Assembly: GCF_900445235.1 (NCBI RefSeq)
Contig: NZ_UFSM01000001.1
Coordinates: forward strand, 2,247,501-2,311,500
DNA from: Aminobacter aminovorans
GTDB taxonomy: Bacteria; Pseudomonadota; Alphaproteobacteria; Rhizobiales; Rhizobiaceae
DNA length: 64,000 nucleotides
Direction of reading: 5' to 3'
The notes under the pieces were generated by a model. It made no database searches. It worked only from the letters and a program-made list of their open reading frames with translations, and was not told the DNA's origin. A program made the translations under genes and the position numbers. This document shows, piece after piece, positions 11,262-20,924 of this stretch. Position 1 is the stretch's first letter; each line of letters opens with the position of its first letter.

Positions 11262-12434
11262 ATGGACAAGCGCCTTATCTGGCTGGCGATCGGCTCGTTC
11301 GCGATGAGCACCGTCGGCTTTGTGTTTTCCAGCCTGCTGCCGGCGATTGCCGGCGACGCGCATGTTTCGATACCGGTCGCGGGTTACCTGATCATGGCGT
11401 TCTCGCTCGCTTATGCGATCGGCGCGCCCGTATTGTCGGCGCTGGCCGGCGAGATCGATCGCCGTCGCGTGCTTGCTGCAACCATGCTGGTGTTCGTCGC
11501 CGGCAACATCATCGCCGCGATGAGCAGCTCCTTTGCCGGGCTTCTGGCCGCGCAGGTCGTAATGGGCATGTCGGCCGGGCTTTATGCCGCCACCGCGCAG
11601 GCGACTGCCGTGTCGCTGGCCGGGCCCGAGCACCGAGCGCGGGCGATTGCGGTCGTCGTCGGCGGCACGACATTCGCCGTGGCGCTGGGGGCGCCTATTG
11701 GTTCGCTGATCGCCACAATGTGGGGCTGGCGCGGCACTTTCGTCGCCATAGCCCTGCTCGGCATCTCCTGTGCGGCGATCCTGTGGGTGCGGCTGCCCCG
11801 CGGCTCGCGCGGCATCAAACTGACGCTTGCCGAGCGCTTCACCGCCATTGCCCGGCCGGGCATCCTGCCGTCGCTGTTGGTGACGTTGCTCTATCTCGCC
11901 GGCGGCTTCACGGTGATCTCCTACATCGCGCCGCTGGCCCTGGAAGGTGCGGGGCTGCCGGAGATCGCTCTTCCGGGCATGCTGCTGGCCTTCGGCGTCG
12001 GCGCCGTTGTAGGCAATCTGTCGAGCGGTTATCTCGCCGACCGTATCGGCGCGACGCGCATGGTGGTGATTTCGCTGTTGATGTCGTCGGGCTTCTGCAT
12101 CGCCATTGCGCTGACCTTGAAGCTCTTGCCGCACCATGTCGCCGGCCCGGTGCTGATCGCGTTGATGGTGCCGTGGGGCATCATCGGCTGGGCATTCCCA
12201 CCGGCGCAGGCAAGCCGCATCGTCGGCTTCGGCCCGGAGATCGCGCATCTGACGCTGTCGCTCAACGCCTCCGCGCTCTATTTCGGCATCGCCTTCGGTA
12301 CGGTTATCGGCGGCCGGGTGCTGGAGTTTGCCCGGCCTTCCGATCTCGGCCTGGTCGCGGCAGCCTTTCCGTTGGTGGCGCTCGCAGTGCTGGTGGCCAG
12401 CGGCAGGTCGATCCGGCTCGCCGCCGCCCGGTAA
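11262..12434 (+). CDS. MFS transporter, arabinose/chloramphenicol efflux type
   Basis: This 390-residue inner-membrane protein has about twelve hydrophobic segments and the MFS drug:H+ antiporter-1 style, with AGEIDRRRVLAATM in the first cytoplasmic loop and YLADRIGATRMVV in the mid-protein loop. It resembles the AraJ/Cmr exporters, so efflux of a small hydrophobic molecule is most likely. The divergent ArsR-type gene and the operator at 11231-11248 suggest induction by its substrate. Confidence 0.88.
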   Translation: MDKRLIWLAIGSFAMSTVGFVFSSLLPAIAGDAHVSIPVAGYLIMAFSLAYAIGAPVLSALAGEIDRRRVLAATMLVFVAGNIIAAMSSSFAGLLAAQVVMGMSAGLYAATAQATAVSLAGPEHRARAIAVVVGGTTFAVALGAPIGSLIATMWGWRGTFVAIALLGISCAAILWVRLPRGSRGIKLTLAERFTAIARPGILPSLLVTLLYLAGGFTVISYIAPLALEGAGLPEIALPGMLLAFGVGAVVGNLSSGYLADRIGATRMVVISLLMSSGFCIAIALTLKLLPHHVAGPVLIALMVPWGIIGWAFPPAQASRIVGFGPEIAHLTLSLNASALYFGIAFGTVIGGRVLEFARPSDLGLVAAAFPLVALAVLVASGRSIRLAAAR

Positions 12435-12503
12435 GCTGGCCCAACACATCCCGGCTTTTCCGGGCGGTCGAACTGTCCTAGATGCGACATCTGGCTGGCC
12501 GGG

Positions 12504-13229
12504 ATGGGTGAGATGAAGGGCGACAAGGAGCATTGGACGCGTGTTGCCGATCAATGGATCGCCTGGGCGCGCTCGCCCGCGCATGATGCGTTCTGGGTCT
12601 ATCGCCAAGGGCTGACACGGTTCATCGGCAAGGGCTCCGGCCGCGCGCTCGAGGTGGGCTGCGGCGAGGGTCGCGTGGCGCGCGACCTGAAGGCGCTGGG
12701 TTACCGCGTGACCGTGACTGACGTGGTGGCCGAGATGGTAGAAGCCGCACGGCAAGCCAGCTCTGCCGACGACTATGCCGTTGCCGGTGTCGACGATCTG
12801 CCCTTTGACGACGGCAGCTTCGACCTTGTCATGGCCTACAACGTGCTGATGTACGTCGACGACGTGCCTGCGGCGATCAGGGAAATCCGACGCGTGATGA
12901 AGCCCGGCGGCACGCTGTTCATTTCGCTGGTCCATCCGTTCAGGGATCGCGGACGCTTCGCCGGGGAAGCGGCCGACGCGCCATTCGTGCTCGACGGCAG
13001 CTACTTTGGCCGCGAGCGTTTCGATGGCGAAGAAGAACGTGACGGCCTGACGATGCATTTTGCCGGTTGGCCGCAGCCGCTCGAGGACTATGTGTCGGTG
13101 CTGGAGGACGCGGGGCTGGCAATCACGGCATTGCGCGAGCCGATCCCGGATCGGGTCGATTCGGACCTACTGCGCAAATGGGCCCGCGTGCCGCTTTTCC
13201 TCTGGCTCAAGGCACGCATCCTGGCTTGA
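12504..13229 (+). CDS. Class I SAM-dependent methyltransferase
   Basis: This 241-residue protein has the Rossmann SAM site ALEVGCGEGRVARDLKALG (motif I, residues ~50-68), the acidic ribose-binding residue in TVTDVV, and post-motif FDLVMAYNVLMYV. It belongs to the methyltransferase-11/25 type that acts on small molecules. It lies 69 bases after the MFS gene on the same strand, so co-transcription is possible. A second in-frame ATG three codons downstream could be the start. The substrate is unknown. Confidence 0.88.
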   Translation: MGEMKGDKEHWTRVADQWIAWARSPAHDAFWVYRQGLTRFIGKGSGRALEVGCGEGRVARDLKALGYRVTVTDVVAEMVEAARQASSADDYAVAGVDDLPFDDGSFDLVMAYNVLMYVDDVPAAIREIRRVMKPGGTLFISLVHPFRDRGRFAGEAADAPFVLDGSYFGRERFDGEEERDGLTMHFAGWPQPLEDYVSVLEDAGLAITALREPIPDRVDSDLLRKWARVPLFLWLKARILA

Positions 13230-13367
13230 AATGCCACCCCGGCCGTCGGGTCGTTCCGCCCTGCCGGCTTACATTAGCTGTCCTGAATTTTCTTGATGCA
13301 AACTATCAGGAATAACGCTATCGGCTCGCGCGTTCATGTGGCTGCAATCGAAGCGGCGGGGCGAAGA

Positions 13368-15766
13368 ATGGATTACTTGCAGAGACTGGCCGTTCCGTCA
13401 TCAGCTATGCCGAACTGGCGCGCCGCGTAACAGCCATGGCGGCGGAGTTTGGCGCGGGCCGCAAGCTCGTGGCCTTGGAAGCGTCCAATTCCGAGCATGC
13501 CATTGTCGCCTATCTGGCTGCGCGCGCCGGCGGGCACGCGGTGGCGCTGATCGCTCCGGGGGATGCACAGGCGTTTGACGCATTCGAAGAGGATTTTCGC
13601 CCCGAGCTGTGCGTGCGGCGTTCGACGGACGCTGGCGTATTGTTGAGCGCACTTCAGCAGGGGAGGCGCTGCATCCCGACCTCGCCGTGCTGCTGGCGAC
13701 GTCGGGCAGCACCGGCAGGAGCCGTTTTGTCCGGCTGTCGCGGACCAATGTCGAGAGCAATGCCGAGGCGATCGCCTGCTATCTCGGTCTGACATCCGCC
13801 GATCGCGCGGCGCTTATCCTGCCGTTCCACTATTCCTACGGCCTGTCGGTGCTCAATTCGCATCTGGCGGTCGGCGCCAGTGTGTTCGTCTCAGCCAAGG
13901 GCGTGGCCGACACAGACTTCGCTGACGATCTGCGCGCGGCCGGTGTCAGCAACAACAGCGGCGTACCCTATTCCTACGAGCTGATGGACAAGACCGGGCT
14001 GCGCGCCGAGGAATTGCCGTCGCTGCGCTTCATGACGGTGGCGGGCGGGCGAATGCCTGCCGGGCTCGCCGAGACCTACCGGCGCAGGCATAGCCATTCC
14101 GGGAGGCGAGCTGAAGCTTTCCCGCGAGGACGGAAGCCTGATCGACGGCCGCGCCGAGGCTGGCGAGTTCGTCTATCGCGGGCAGAATATGATGATGGGC
14201 TATGCCCTCGACCGCAACGACCTAGCTCGCGGTGCCGAGATTGGCGACCTCAGCACCGGCGACTTGGCCGAGCGCTGCGAACGCGGCTTCTTCCGCGTCG
14301 TCGGTCGCCTCAAGCGTATGTCGAAGATCGCAGGCTTGCGGATCAGTCACGAGGCGGTGGAGCACGCTCTGGCAAGCCGGGGCATCGTGGCGGCGGTGAC
14401 CGGCGACGACCGGCGACTGATCGCGGCCTATTCGTCGGGTGAGGCGCCTGAGGACGTCTGCAAGCTGATGATTGCGGTGAGCGGCCTGACTGCACTGCAT
14501 GTCGAAGCGGCGGCTGTCGATGCCTTGCCGCGGCTGGCTTCGGGCAAGGTCGACTGCCAGGCGGTGGCGCAACTTGCCCGGCGAATCCAGCAGGCCGATG
14601 CCGGGATCATCGAGGCGTTCGGCCGGGCCTTCTATCCCCGGCGGGTGACGCCGGCGGACAGTTTCGAGACACTCGGCGGCGATTCGCTTCTGTATGTGCA
14701 GTTGTCGCTGACCTTGGAGCGCAAGCTCGGCCGCATCCCCGAGGGCTGGGAGAAGATACCGGTCGGCGCGCTGGCCCGGCTGGGAAGCCAGAAGGGAAAC
14801 CGTCGCGTCGTCGACACCGACATGCTGATGCGGGTACTGGCGATTCTTCTGGTGGTCTTGCACCACGCGACGCTGTGGCCGATCCCAGGCGGGGCAGCGG
14901 CGCTGGTGATGCTGGTCGGCTACGGTCTGGCGCGGTTTCACGGCACGGCGCTGATGCGCGGCGAGACGTCGAGGCTGCTGCGGGCCGTGGCGACGAATCT
15001 TGCTGTCTATGCGCCGCTGGTCGCGGGCTATTCGATCGCGCGCGGCGAGGTGCCGTGGCCCTCGGTTTTCCTGGTCGGCAACCTCGGCATTTTCGATCCA
15101 AAACACATGCTGCCCTATGTCTACTGGTTCGTCGAAGCCTATGCTCAGGTGATGCTGATTGTCGCGGCGCTGTTCTCGCCTGCTGTACGCAAGCACGTGG
15201 CCGCCAAGCCGTTCGCAACAGGCATCGCGGCCCTCGTCGTCACCGTCGCAGTCAAGTTCCTGGCGCCGCAGGTCTGGGCGGTGGGCGCGGTGCAGATTTT
15301 CACCGTCTCGGACGTGTTTTACCTCGCCGTCTTCGGCTGGTACGTCTTTCACGCTCGTACAGCGCGTCAGCGCCTTCTGGTGCTCGGTGTCGCTATCATG
15401 GCCTTTCCGTTCATGGCCTACTGGGGCGGCAACTGGATCGTCTCGTGGGTCAAATTCATGCTGCAGCTGGCCTGCGTCGCCACGTTGCTCTACGCCCCGC
15501 GTGTCACCGTGCCGAGGCAGGTCGCGGCACTGGCCCTGCCGGTGGCGGCGGCCGGATATCACATCTACCTGTTTCATCGCCTGGTGCCGGAACTGCTGCT
15601 GACGCAGCTCAAGCTGCCGTGGCCTGTCATGATCACGCTGAGTGTCGCCGCCGGTATCCTCTCCGGCGTCGCTGCGTTCCACGCGCAGAAGGCACTGACG
15701 GCATGGCTGGCCAGCCGGCGCGGCCGTGGTGCTGCGCTCGGGATACACGCAGCGCCGGCGGAATAG
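13368..15766 (+). pseudogene. Broken adenylation-carrier-acyltransferase fusion (AMP-binding / PCP / acyltransferase 3)
   Basis: The pieces belong to one gene. An ATG at 13368 gives MDYLQ but the reading frame is lost near 13380. ISYAELARRV to FRPEL then runs in another frame to ~13608, where a missing base shifts it. The adenylation core LATSGSTGRSRFVRLSRTN to ETYRRR follows, and at ~14088 the frame changes again to GIAIPGGELKLSRED. At that last junction the expected segment with the YGQTE-type A5 motif is absent, so about 100 bases are deleted. The rest is open to 15766: the C-terminal adenylation lobe, a carrier domain with GGDSLLYVQL, and an acyltransferase-3 membrane domain of about ten helices. 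The intact ancestor probably activated and transferred an acyl group at the membrane. Confidence 0.8.
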
Positions 15767-15878
15767 CGTCCGCCAGTCACAAGCGGCGTGCCGAGCGGGC
15801 GCAAGCAGGGAACGAGTGCCGCCAGTTCGCGTTAGCCTGAGCGTCGCACAGTGGCGGCGTGTACCGGAGGAAGCGAAA

Positions 15879-16067
15879 ATGGCGATCACGCAAGCACCCA
15901 CGACCAAGGGAAAAGAAGCCGCCAAGGGTCTGCGCAAGGCAGCGGCGAGGGAAGAGCGCAAGGTCGAGGCAAAGACCGGCCGTGACTTCAAGAAGGGCGA
16001 AAAGCGCTTTGAGGAACGCTCCAAAAGCTCCGATGGCAAGAGTGCGGGGAGCAAGCAGAAAAGCTGA
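15879..16067 (+). CDS. Small Lys/Glu-rich basic protein, unknown
   Basis: This 62-residue protein is rich in Lys, Arg, Glu and Ala (KGLRKAAAREERKVEAK), with no membrane segment and no cysteines. GGAGG lies eight bases before the ATG, a strong ribosome-binding site that fixes this start. It is probably a highly charged, partly disordered protein that might bind nucleic acid. No family is recognised with confidence. Confidence 0.6.
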   Translation: MAITQAPTTKGKEAAKGLRKAAAREERKVEAKTGRDFKKGEKRFEERSKSSDGKSAGSKQKS

Positions 16068-16101
16068 ATTGGCGGTTCCCGGCCACGGGTGGCCCAAGCA
16101 A

Positions 16102-16127
16102 AAACCCTGTGACTTGCCGCAGGGGTT
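16102..16127 (+). terminator. Weak hairpin after the small basic protein
   Basis: AACCCTG pairs with CAGGGGTT across a 10-base loop with one bulge. No T-run follows, so termination is doubtful. Confidence 0.25.
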
Positions 16128-16183
16128 AAGCTAATTGTCTGCATTGAGCGGCTCACGCTGCGACAACATCGAGGGATACGCAT

Positions 16184-17095
16184 ATGCGCTGGAGAGGCCG
16201 CCGCCAGAGTGACAACGTCCAGGATACGCGCGGACAAGGCGGCGGTGGAGGGCTTGGTGGAGGTCTCGGTGGCGGACGCCTGCCGATGGGCCCGCGCATG
16301 TCGACGGGCGGCGGCGGACTGTCCGGCATCATCATCCTGGTGATCCTGTTCTTTGCGTTGCGCGCCTGCGGCATCGACCCGATGCAGATCCTGGCCGGCG
16401 GCGATGGCGGCCCGGTCTCCGGTGGCGGTCAGGTGAGCGAGGGCGGTGCTCCGGCCAATGACGAAATGACCCAGTTCGTCTCGACCGTGCTGGCCGAGAC
16501 CGAAGACACCTGGAACGGCATCTTCCAGGCCGAAGGGCTGAAATACCAGGAACCGAAGCTCGTGCTGTTCTCCGGGCAGGTGCGCTCGGCCTGCGGGTTT
16601 GCCTCCTCGGCATCCGGGCCGTTCTATTGCCCCGGCGACCAGAAGGTTTATCTCGACACCGCCTTCTTCGGTCAGCTGGCCAAGCAGTTCGGCGCCGCCG
16701 GCGATTTCGCCCAAGCCTATGTAATTGCCCATGAAGTCGGCCACCACGTCCAGAACCTGACCGGCATTCTGCCCAAGTTCAACCAGATGCGGCAGCAGAT
16801 GAGCGAGGCCGACGCCAACCAGATGTCGATGCGTGTCGAACTGCAGGCCGACTGTTTCGCCGGCGTCTGGGGCCACTATACCGACCAGAAGGGCCTGCTC
16901 GAACAGGGCGACATCGAAGAGGCGCTGAACGCTGCTCAGCAGATCGGCGACGACACGCTGCAGAAGCGCATGCAGGGTTATGTCGTGCCCGAAAGCTTCA
17001 ACCACGGTACCTCGAAGCAGCGCCAGCGCTGGTTTGCCGCCGGCTTCAAGAGCGGCAAGCTGTCGGAGTGTGACACCTTCAACAATCCGATCTGA
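16184..17095 (+). CDS. Neutral zinc metallopeptidase (YpfJ-type), membrane anchored
   Basis: This 303-residue protein starts with a Gly/Arg-rich cytosolic segment, then one transmembrane helix (GIIILVILFFALRACG, residues ~48-63) and a periplasmic domain. The zincin motif HEVGHHVQNLTG at ~residue 185 carries the two zinc-binding histidines and the catalytic Glu. The later ELQADCFAGVWGHY supplies the third-ligand region. This order is typical of the neutral zinc metallopeptidase (DUF2342/YpfJ) family. The stop codon overlaps the start of the aldo/keto reductase gene. The biological substrate is unknown. Confidence 0.92.
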   Translation: MRWRGRRQSDNVQDTRGQGGGGGLGGGLGGGRLPMGPRMSTGGGGLSGIIILVILFFALRACGIDPMQILAGGDGGPVSGGGQVSEGGAPANDEMTQFVSTVLAETEDTWNGIFQAEGLKYQEPKLVLFSGQVRSACGFASSASGPFYCPGDQKVYLDTAFFGQLAKQFGAAGDFAQAYVIAHEVGHHVQNLTGILPKFNQMRQQMSEADANQMSMRVELQADCFAGVWGHYTDQKGLLEQGDIEEALNAAQQIGDDTLQKRMQGYVVPESFNHGTSKQRQRWFAAGFKSGKLSECDTFNNPI

Positions 17096-18012
17096 TGGCC
17101 ACGCCGAAACGCATCGAACTGGTGGCCGGCGGCCTGTCGCTGTCGCGGCTGGTCTTCGGCGCCTGGCGGTTGCTCGACCGGCAGAACCCTGGCGCCGAGG
17201 AGGTTGCACGGCTGATCGATGCAGCCATCGATCTCGGTCTGACCAGCTTTGACCATGCCGACATCTATGGCGGATACGCGGTCGAGGAGGCCTTCGGCGC
17301 CGGGCTGGCGCGCTTGAAAGGCCGGCGCGCCGGCATCGAACTGATCTCCAAATGCGGAATCATGCTGGCCTCGCCCAACCGGCCGCAGAACCGACTGAAG
17401 CACTACGACACCTGCGCCGCCCATATCGGGGCCTCGGTCGAGCGCTCGCTGAAGAACCTCGGTACCGACTATCTCGACCTGCTCCTGATTCATCGCCCCG
17501 ATCCACTGATGGACGCCGACGACACGGCGCGCGCTTTCGAGCGGCTGGTGGCGGCGGGCAAGGTGCGGGCGGTGGGCGTGTCCAACTTTACGCCGGCGCA
17601 ATTCGATCTTTTGGCCTCGCGGCTGCCGTTCCCGCTTGTCACCAACCAGATCGAGCATTCGGTGCTGGAGACCTCGGCGCTGACTGACGGGCGGCTCGAC
17701 CATGCCCAGAGGTTGCGCTACGCGCCGATGATCTGGTCGCCGCTGGGCGGCGGTTCGCTGTTCACCGGCGAGGGCGCGCGCGAGCAGAGGGTGCGGGCAA
17801 CGCTGAGTGCGGTCGCGGCCGAGGCCGGTGTCGCCGACATCTCGACCATTGCCATTGCCTGGCTGCTCAGGCACCCGGCACGGCTGTTGCCTGTGCTCGG
17901 CACGATGAAGCCGGAGCGGCTGGCCGGGCTGGTCAAGGCGCTCGACCTCGAGCTCGACCGCCAGCAGTGGTTTGCCATTCTAGAAGCGAGCGAGGGCCAA
18001 GCGGTCCCGTAA
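17095..18012 (+). CDS. Aldo/keto reductase
   Basis: This 305-residue NADPH-dependent carbonyl reductase has a TIM-barrel fold. FDHADIYGGY (~residue 57) carries the catalytic Asp and Tyr, LISKCGI the Lys, and LLLIHRPDPL the active-site His. It is of the YdhF/oxidoreductase type. Its ATG shares a base with the TGA of the metallopeptidase gene, so translation is coupled. The natural substrate is unknown. Confidence 0.92.
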   Translation: MATPKRIELVAGGLSLSRLVFGAWRLLDRQNPGAEEVARLIDAAIDLGLTSFDHADIYGGYAVEEAFGAGLARLKGRRAGIELISKCGIMLASPNRPQNRLKHYDTCAAHIGASVERSLKNLGTDYLDLLLIHRPDPLMDADDTARAFERLVAAGKVRAVGVSNFTPAQFDLLASRLPFPLVTNQIEHSVLETSALTDGRLDHAQRLRYAPMIWSPLGGGSLFTGEGAREQRVRATLSAVAAEAGVADISTIAIAWLLRHPARLLPVLGTMKPERLAGLVKALDLELDRQQWFAILEASEGQAVP

Positions 18013-18038
18013 TGTTCCGCAAGAAGCCGTCCGGCCAT

Positions 18039-18071
18039 GAACAAAATTGATATGTTCTTGTATTGTTCTTG
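18039..18071. promoter_or_regulatory. Repeated TGTTC motifs upstream of the TetA-like gene
   Basis: GAACA at 18039-18043 pairs with TGTTC at 18053-18057, and the octamer TGTTCTTG occurs twice (18053-18060 and 18064-18071). The cluster is AT-rich and lies about 140 bases before the exporter gene. It may be a regulator site, but no regulator gene is adjacent. Confidence 0.35.
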
Positions 18072-18209
18072 ATGGTTGCTTCGCTTATAAGCGGTTTTCC
18101 GCATGCCCCCGGCGGTTCGAAGCTGGCGCTCAAGCATCCTTTCCGGATATCCGCGTCGGCGCATCTCCACTGATCTTCGCGGCCTCCAAGCGGCGCCTGT
18201 GGGTTCGAC

Positions 18210-19466
18210 ATGGTTGATGAGAAGACCGCGAAGCGAGGCCTTGCGCTCGTCTTCGTCACATTGCTGCTCGACATCATCGGCTTCGGCATCATCATGCCGG
18301 TGCTGCCGGCCTTCCTGCAGGAGCTGAGCGGCGTCGGCGTTGGCGAGGCGGCGATCGAGGGTGGCTGGCTGTTCTTCGTCTATGCGGCGATGCAGTTCCT
18401 GTTTGCGCCGCTGATGGGCAATCTCAGCGACCGTTTCGGGCGCCGGCCGATCCTGCTCGCCTCGGTGCTGACCTTTGCCATCGACAACGCCATCTGCGCG
18501 CTCGCCTGGTCCTATCCGATGCTGTTCGTCGGTCGTGTGCTCGCCGGCATCAGCGGCGCGAGCTACTCGACCGCCGCGGCCTTTATCGCCGACGTCTCGA
18601 ACGACGACAACAGGGCCAAGAATTTCGGACTGCTCGGCATCGCCTTCGGTGTCGGCTTCATCATCGGGCCGGTGCTCGGCGGCTTCCTGGGAGAATTCGG
18701 GCCGCGCGTGCCGTTCTGGGGGGCGGCAGCGCTCGCCTTCATCAATTTCTTGGTGGCGCTGTTCTTCCTGCCCGAGACGCTGGCGCGGCATAACCGGCGT
18801 GCCTTCGAATGGCGCCGCGCCAACCCGCTCGGCGCGCTCAAGCAGATGCGCAAATACAAGGGCATCGGCTGGATCGGGCTGGTGTTCTTCCTGATGGCGC
18901 TCGGCCACATGATGTATCCGGCGGTCTGGTCGTTCGTCAGCAGCTACCGCTATGGCTGGAGCGAACGGCAGATCGGCTTTTCGCTTGGCGTGTTCGGCCT
19001 TGGCGGCGCGCTTGTCATGGCGCTGGTGCTGCCGCGGATCATCCCCAGGCTGGGCGAATGGCGTACGGCAGCCATCGGCCTTGGCTTCACCGCCATCGCC
19101 GCCTTCGGCTATGCCGCGGCATGGCAGGGCTGGATGATCTATGCGGTTATCGTGGTGACCTGCCTGGAAGCACTCGCCGACCCGCCGCTGAGGAGTCTGG
19201 CCGCAGCCAAGGTGCCGCCGGATGCGCAGGGCGAATTGCAGGGCGCGATGACCAGCCTGTTTTCGATCACCAGCATCATCACGCCGCTGCTCTACACCGG
19301 CATTTTCGCCTGGTTCACCGGGCCGAGCGCGCCACTGACGTTTGCCGGCGCACCCTATGCCGTCGGCGGGGTCTTCATCGCCTTGGCGCTGATGGTGTTC
19401 ATTTTCAAGGTCGAACGGCCGGCAACCAGGAAAGTCGCCGCCAACGAAATGGAGCAGATCAACTGA
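18210..19466 (+). CDS. TetA-like MFS drug exporter
   Basis: This 418-residue inner-membrane transporter has twelve predicted helices. LDIIGFGIIMPVLPAFLQEL opens the first helix, and GNLSDRFGRRPILLAS is the canonical MFS loop 2-3 motif. The motif C segment GFIIGPVLGGFLGE is typical of drug:proton antiporters. It is close to the TetA/Bcr class and might export tetracycline-like or other compounds. No TetR gene adjoins it. The stop codon overlaps the start of the YdeI-family gene. Confidence 0.9.
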   Translation: MVDEKTAKRGLALVFVTLLLDIIGFGIIMPVLPAFLQELSGVGVGEAAIEGGWLFFVYAAMQFLFAPLMGNLSDRFGRRPILLASVLTFAIDNAICALAWSYPMLFVGRVLAGISGASYSTAAAFIADVSNDDNRAKNFGLLGIAFGVGFIIGPVLGGFLGEFGPRVPFWGAAALAFINFLVALFFLPETLARHNRRAFEWRRANPLGALKQMRKYKGIGWIGLVFFLMALGHMMYPAVWSFVSSYRYGWSERQIGFSLGVFGLGGALVMALVLPRIIPRLGEWRTAAIGLGFTAIAAFGYAAAWQGWMIYAVIVVTCLEALADPPLRSLAAAKVPPDAQGELQGAMTSLFSITSIITPLLYTGIFAWFTGPSAPLTFAGAPYAVGGVFIALALMVFIFKVERPATRKVAANEMEQIN

Positions 19467-20065
19467 TGGCACCGGTTTTTGTCGACCCCGGCAAAGTTCA
19501 CCAATTCGCCGATGCAGCGAGCTTTTATGCCTGGCTGGGCAGGAACCACGATAGCAAGGACGAGGTCTGGATCAAGATCCACAAGGTCGGATCGGGGCTG
19601 CAGTCGATCACGCCGAAAGAAGCGATCGAAGTCGTCTTATGCTGGGGCTGGATCGACGGCGTGCGCAAGGGGCTCGACGACAAGAGTTTCCTGCAGCGCT
19701 ACTCGCCGCGCGGCAAGAAGGGCACTTGGAGCCAGATCAATGTCGACAGCGTGGCGCGCCTGATCACCGAAGGCCGGATGACCGAGCATGGGCTCAGGCA
19801 GGTGGAGGCGGCCAAGGCCGATGGTCGTTGGGGCCGCGCCTACAAGAGCGGCAAGGATATGCTGATCCCCGACGACCTCCAGGCGGCGATCGACGCCGAG
19901 CCGGAGGCGAAAGCAATGCTCGGCAAGCTCAGCGAGCAGAACCGCTTCGCGCTGGCTTTCCGCACCCACAACATGAAGACCGAAGCCGGGCGCAGGAAGA
20001 AGATCGAGACCTTTGTCGCCATGCTGAAGCGTGGCGAAACGATCTACCCGCAAGGCAAGAAGTGA
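19466..20065 (+). CDS. YdeI/OmpD-associated family protein
   Basis: This 199-residue soluble protein matches the YdeI family: SFYAWLGRNHDSKDEVWIKI near the start, AIEVVLCWGWIDGVRKGLDD in the middle, and the C-terminal RKKIETFVAMLKRGETIYPQ. The ATG overlaps the upstream TGA, so this start is coupled to the exporter gene. YdeI proteins have been linked to stress and antimicrobial-peptide resistance in enterobacteria; the role here is unknown. Confidence 0.88.
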   Translation: MAPVFVDPGKVHQFADAASFYAWLGRNHDSKDEVWIKIHKVGSGLQSITPKEAIEVVLCWGWIDGVRKGLDDKSFLQRYSPRGKKGTWSQINVDSVARLITEGRMTEHGLRQVEAAKADGRWGRAYKSGKDMLIPDDLQAAIDAEPEAKAMLGKLSEQNRFALAFRTHNMKTEAGRRKKIETFVAMLKRGETIYPQGKK

Positions 20066-20102
20066 GCGGGGAGGGAGCAATGCTCGACACGCTCAGCCTC
20101 GC

Positions 20103-20873
20103 TCAATGCAGGCCGAACTCGCGCAGCAGTTCCTCGCGGTAACGGACGAAACGGGGTTCGCTGCGGTCACGCGGGCGGGGCAGGTCGACTTCGATCAGGC
20201 GCGCGGCGGCGCCCTTTTCCTTGGGCAGCACCAGCACCCGGTCAGCGAGATAGACCGCTTCCTCGAGGTCGTGGGTGACCATGACCATGGTGACGTTCTC
20301 CTCGCTCCAGATGCGGGCGAGCTCTTCCTGCATGGTGATCTTGGTCATGGCGTCGAGCGCGCCGAGTGGCTCGTCGAGCAGCAGGATTTCGGGCTGCACG
20401 GTCAGCGCCCGGGCGATGCCGACGCGCTGGGCCATGCCGCCCGAGAGTTGCCTGAGATAGGCATCGGTGAAGTCACTGAGACCGACGAGCCCGATATAGT
20501 CGCGGGCCCGCTCTTCGGCCCGGGCGCGCTGCTCGCCGCGCACCTCGAGGCCGAAGGCGACATTGCCGAGCACGGTCAGCCACGGCAGGAGCCGCGGCTC
20601 CTGGAAGATCACGGCGCGGTCGGAACCGACACCATGCACCGGCTTGCCGTCGATCAGTACCCGGCCGCCATCGGCCACTTCCAGACCGGCCAGCACACGC
20701 AGCAGCGTGGTCTTGCCCGATCCCGAAGCGCCGACGATGACGAGGCATTCGCCTGATCGGATGTCGAGGTTAAGGCCCTTAAGCACCGATAGCGGGCGGC
20801 CGTTGATGGCGAAGGATTTCGAAAGGTCGCGGATCGAAACCTCACCGCGGCGGCTGCTGTCGATGCTGGTCAT
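20103..20873 (-). CDS. ssuB: Sulfonate/taurine ABC transporter ATPase
   Basis: This 256-residue ATPase drives import by the adjacent permease and binding protein. It shows Walker A GASGSGKTT (~residue 52), the signature LSGGMAQRVGIARAL (~143), Walker B ILLLDEPLGALD and the switch His in VTHDLEEA. It is the last gene of a five-gene minus-strand operon whose FMN reductase and flavin monooxygenase point to organosulfur compounds as the cargo. SsuB, TauB and related subunits cannot be separated by sequence alone. Confidence 0.9.
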   Translation of the reverse strand: MTSIDSSRRGEVSIRDLSKSFAINGRPLSVLKGLNLDIRSGECLVIVGASGSGKTTLLRVLAGLEVADGGRVLIDGKPVHGVGSDRAVIFQEPRLLPWLTVLGNVAFGLEVRGEQRARAEERARDYIGLVGLSDFTDAYLRQLSGGMAQRVGIARALTVQPEILLLDEPLGALDAMTKITMQEELARIWSEENVTMVMVTHDLEEAVYLADRVLVLPKEKGAAARLIEVDLPRPRDRSEPRFVRYREELLREFGLH

Positions 20874-20924
20874 TGTTTAATCCCTGAATTTTGGGTCCCG
20901 AAGTTTGGCCTCGCCGTTTCGGGC

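Noticed and set aside
10995..13058. A 687-codon open frame on the minus strand
   Set aside because: It is antisense to the MFS and methyltransferase genes and shows no recognisable motif.
14222..17209. A 995-codon open frame on the minus strand
   Set aside because: It runs antisense through the acyltransferase pseudogene and the metallopeptidase, with repetitive Arg/Gln/His-rich content and no domain.
17718..19472. A 584-codon open frame on the minus strand
   Set aside because: It is a shadow of the aldo/keto reductase and TetA-like genes, rich in His, Arg and Gln as expected from antisense reading.
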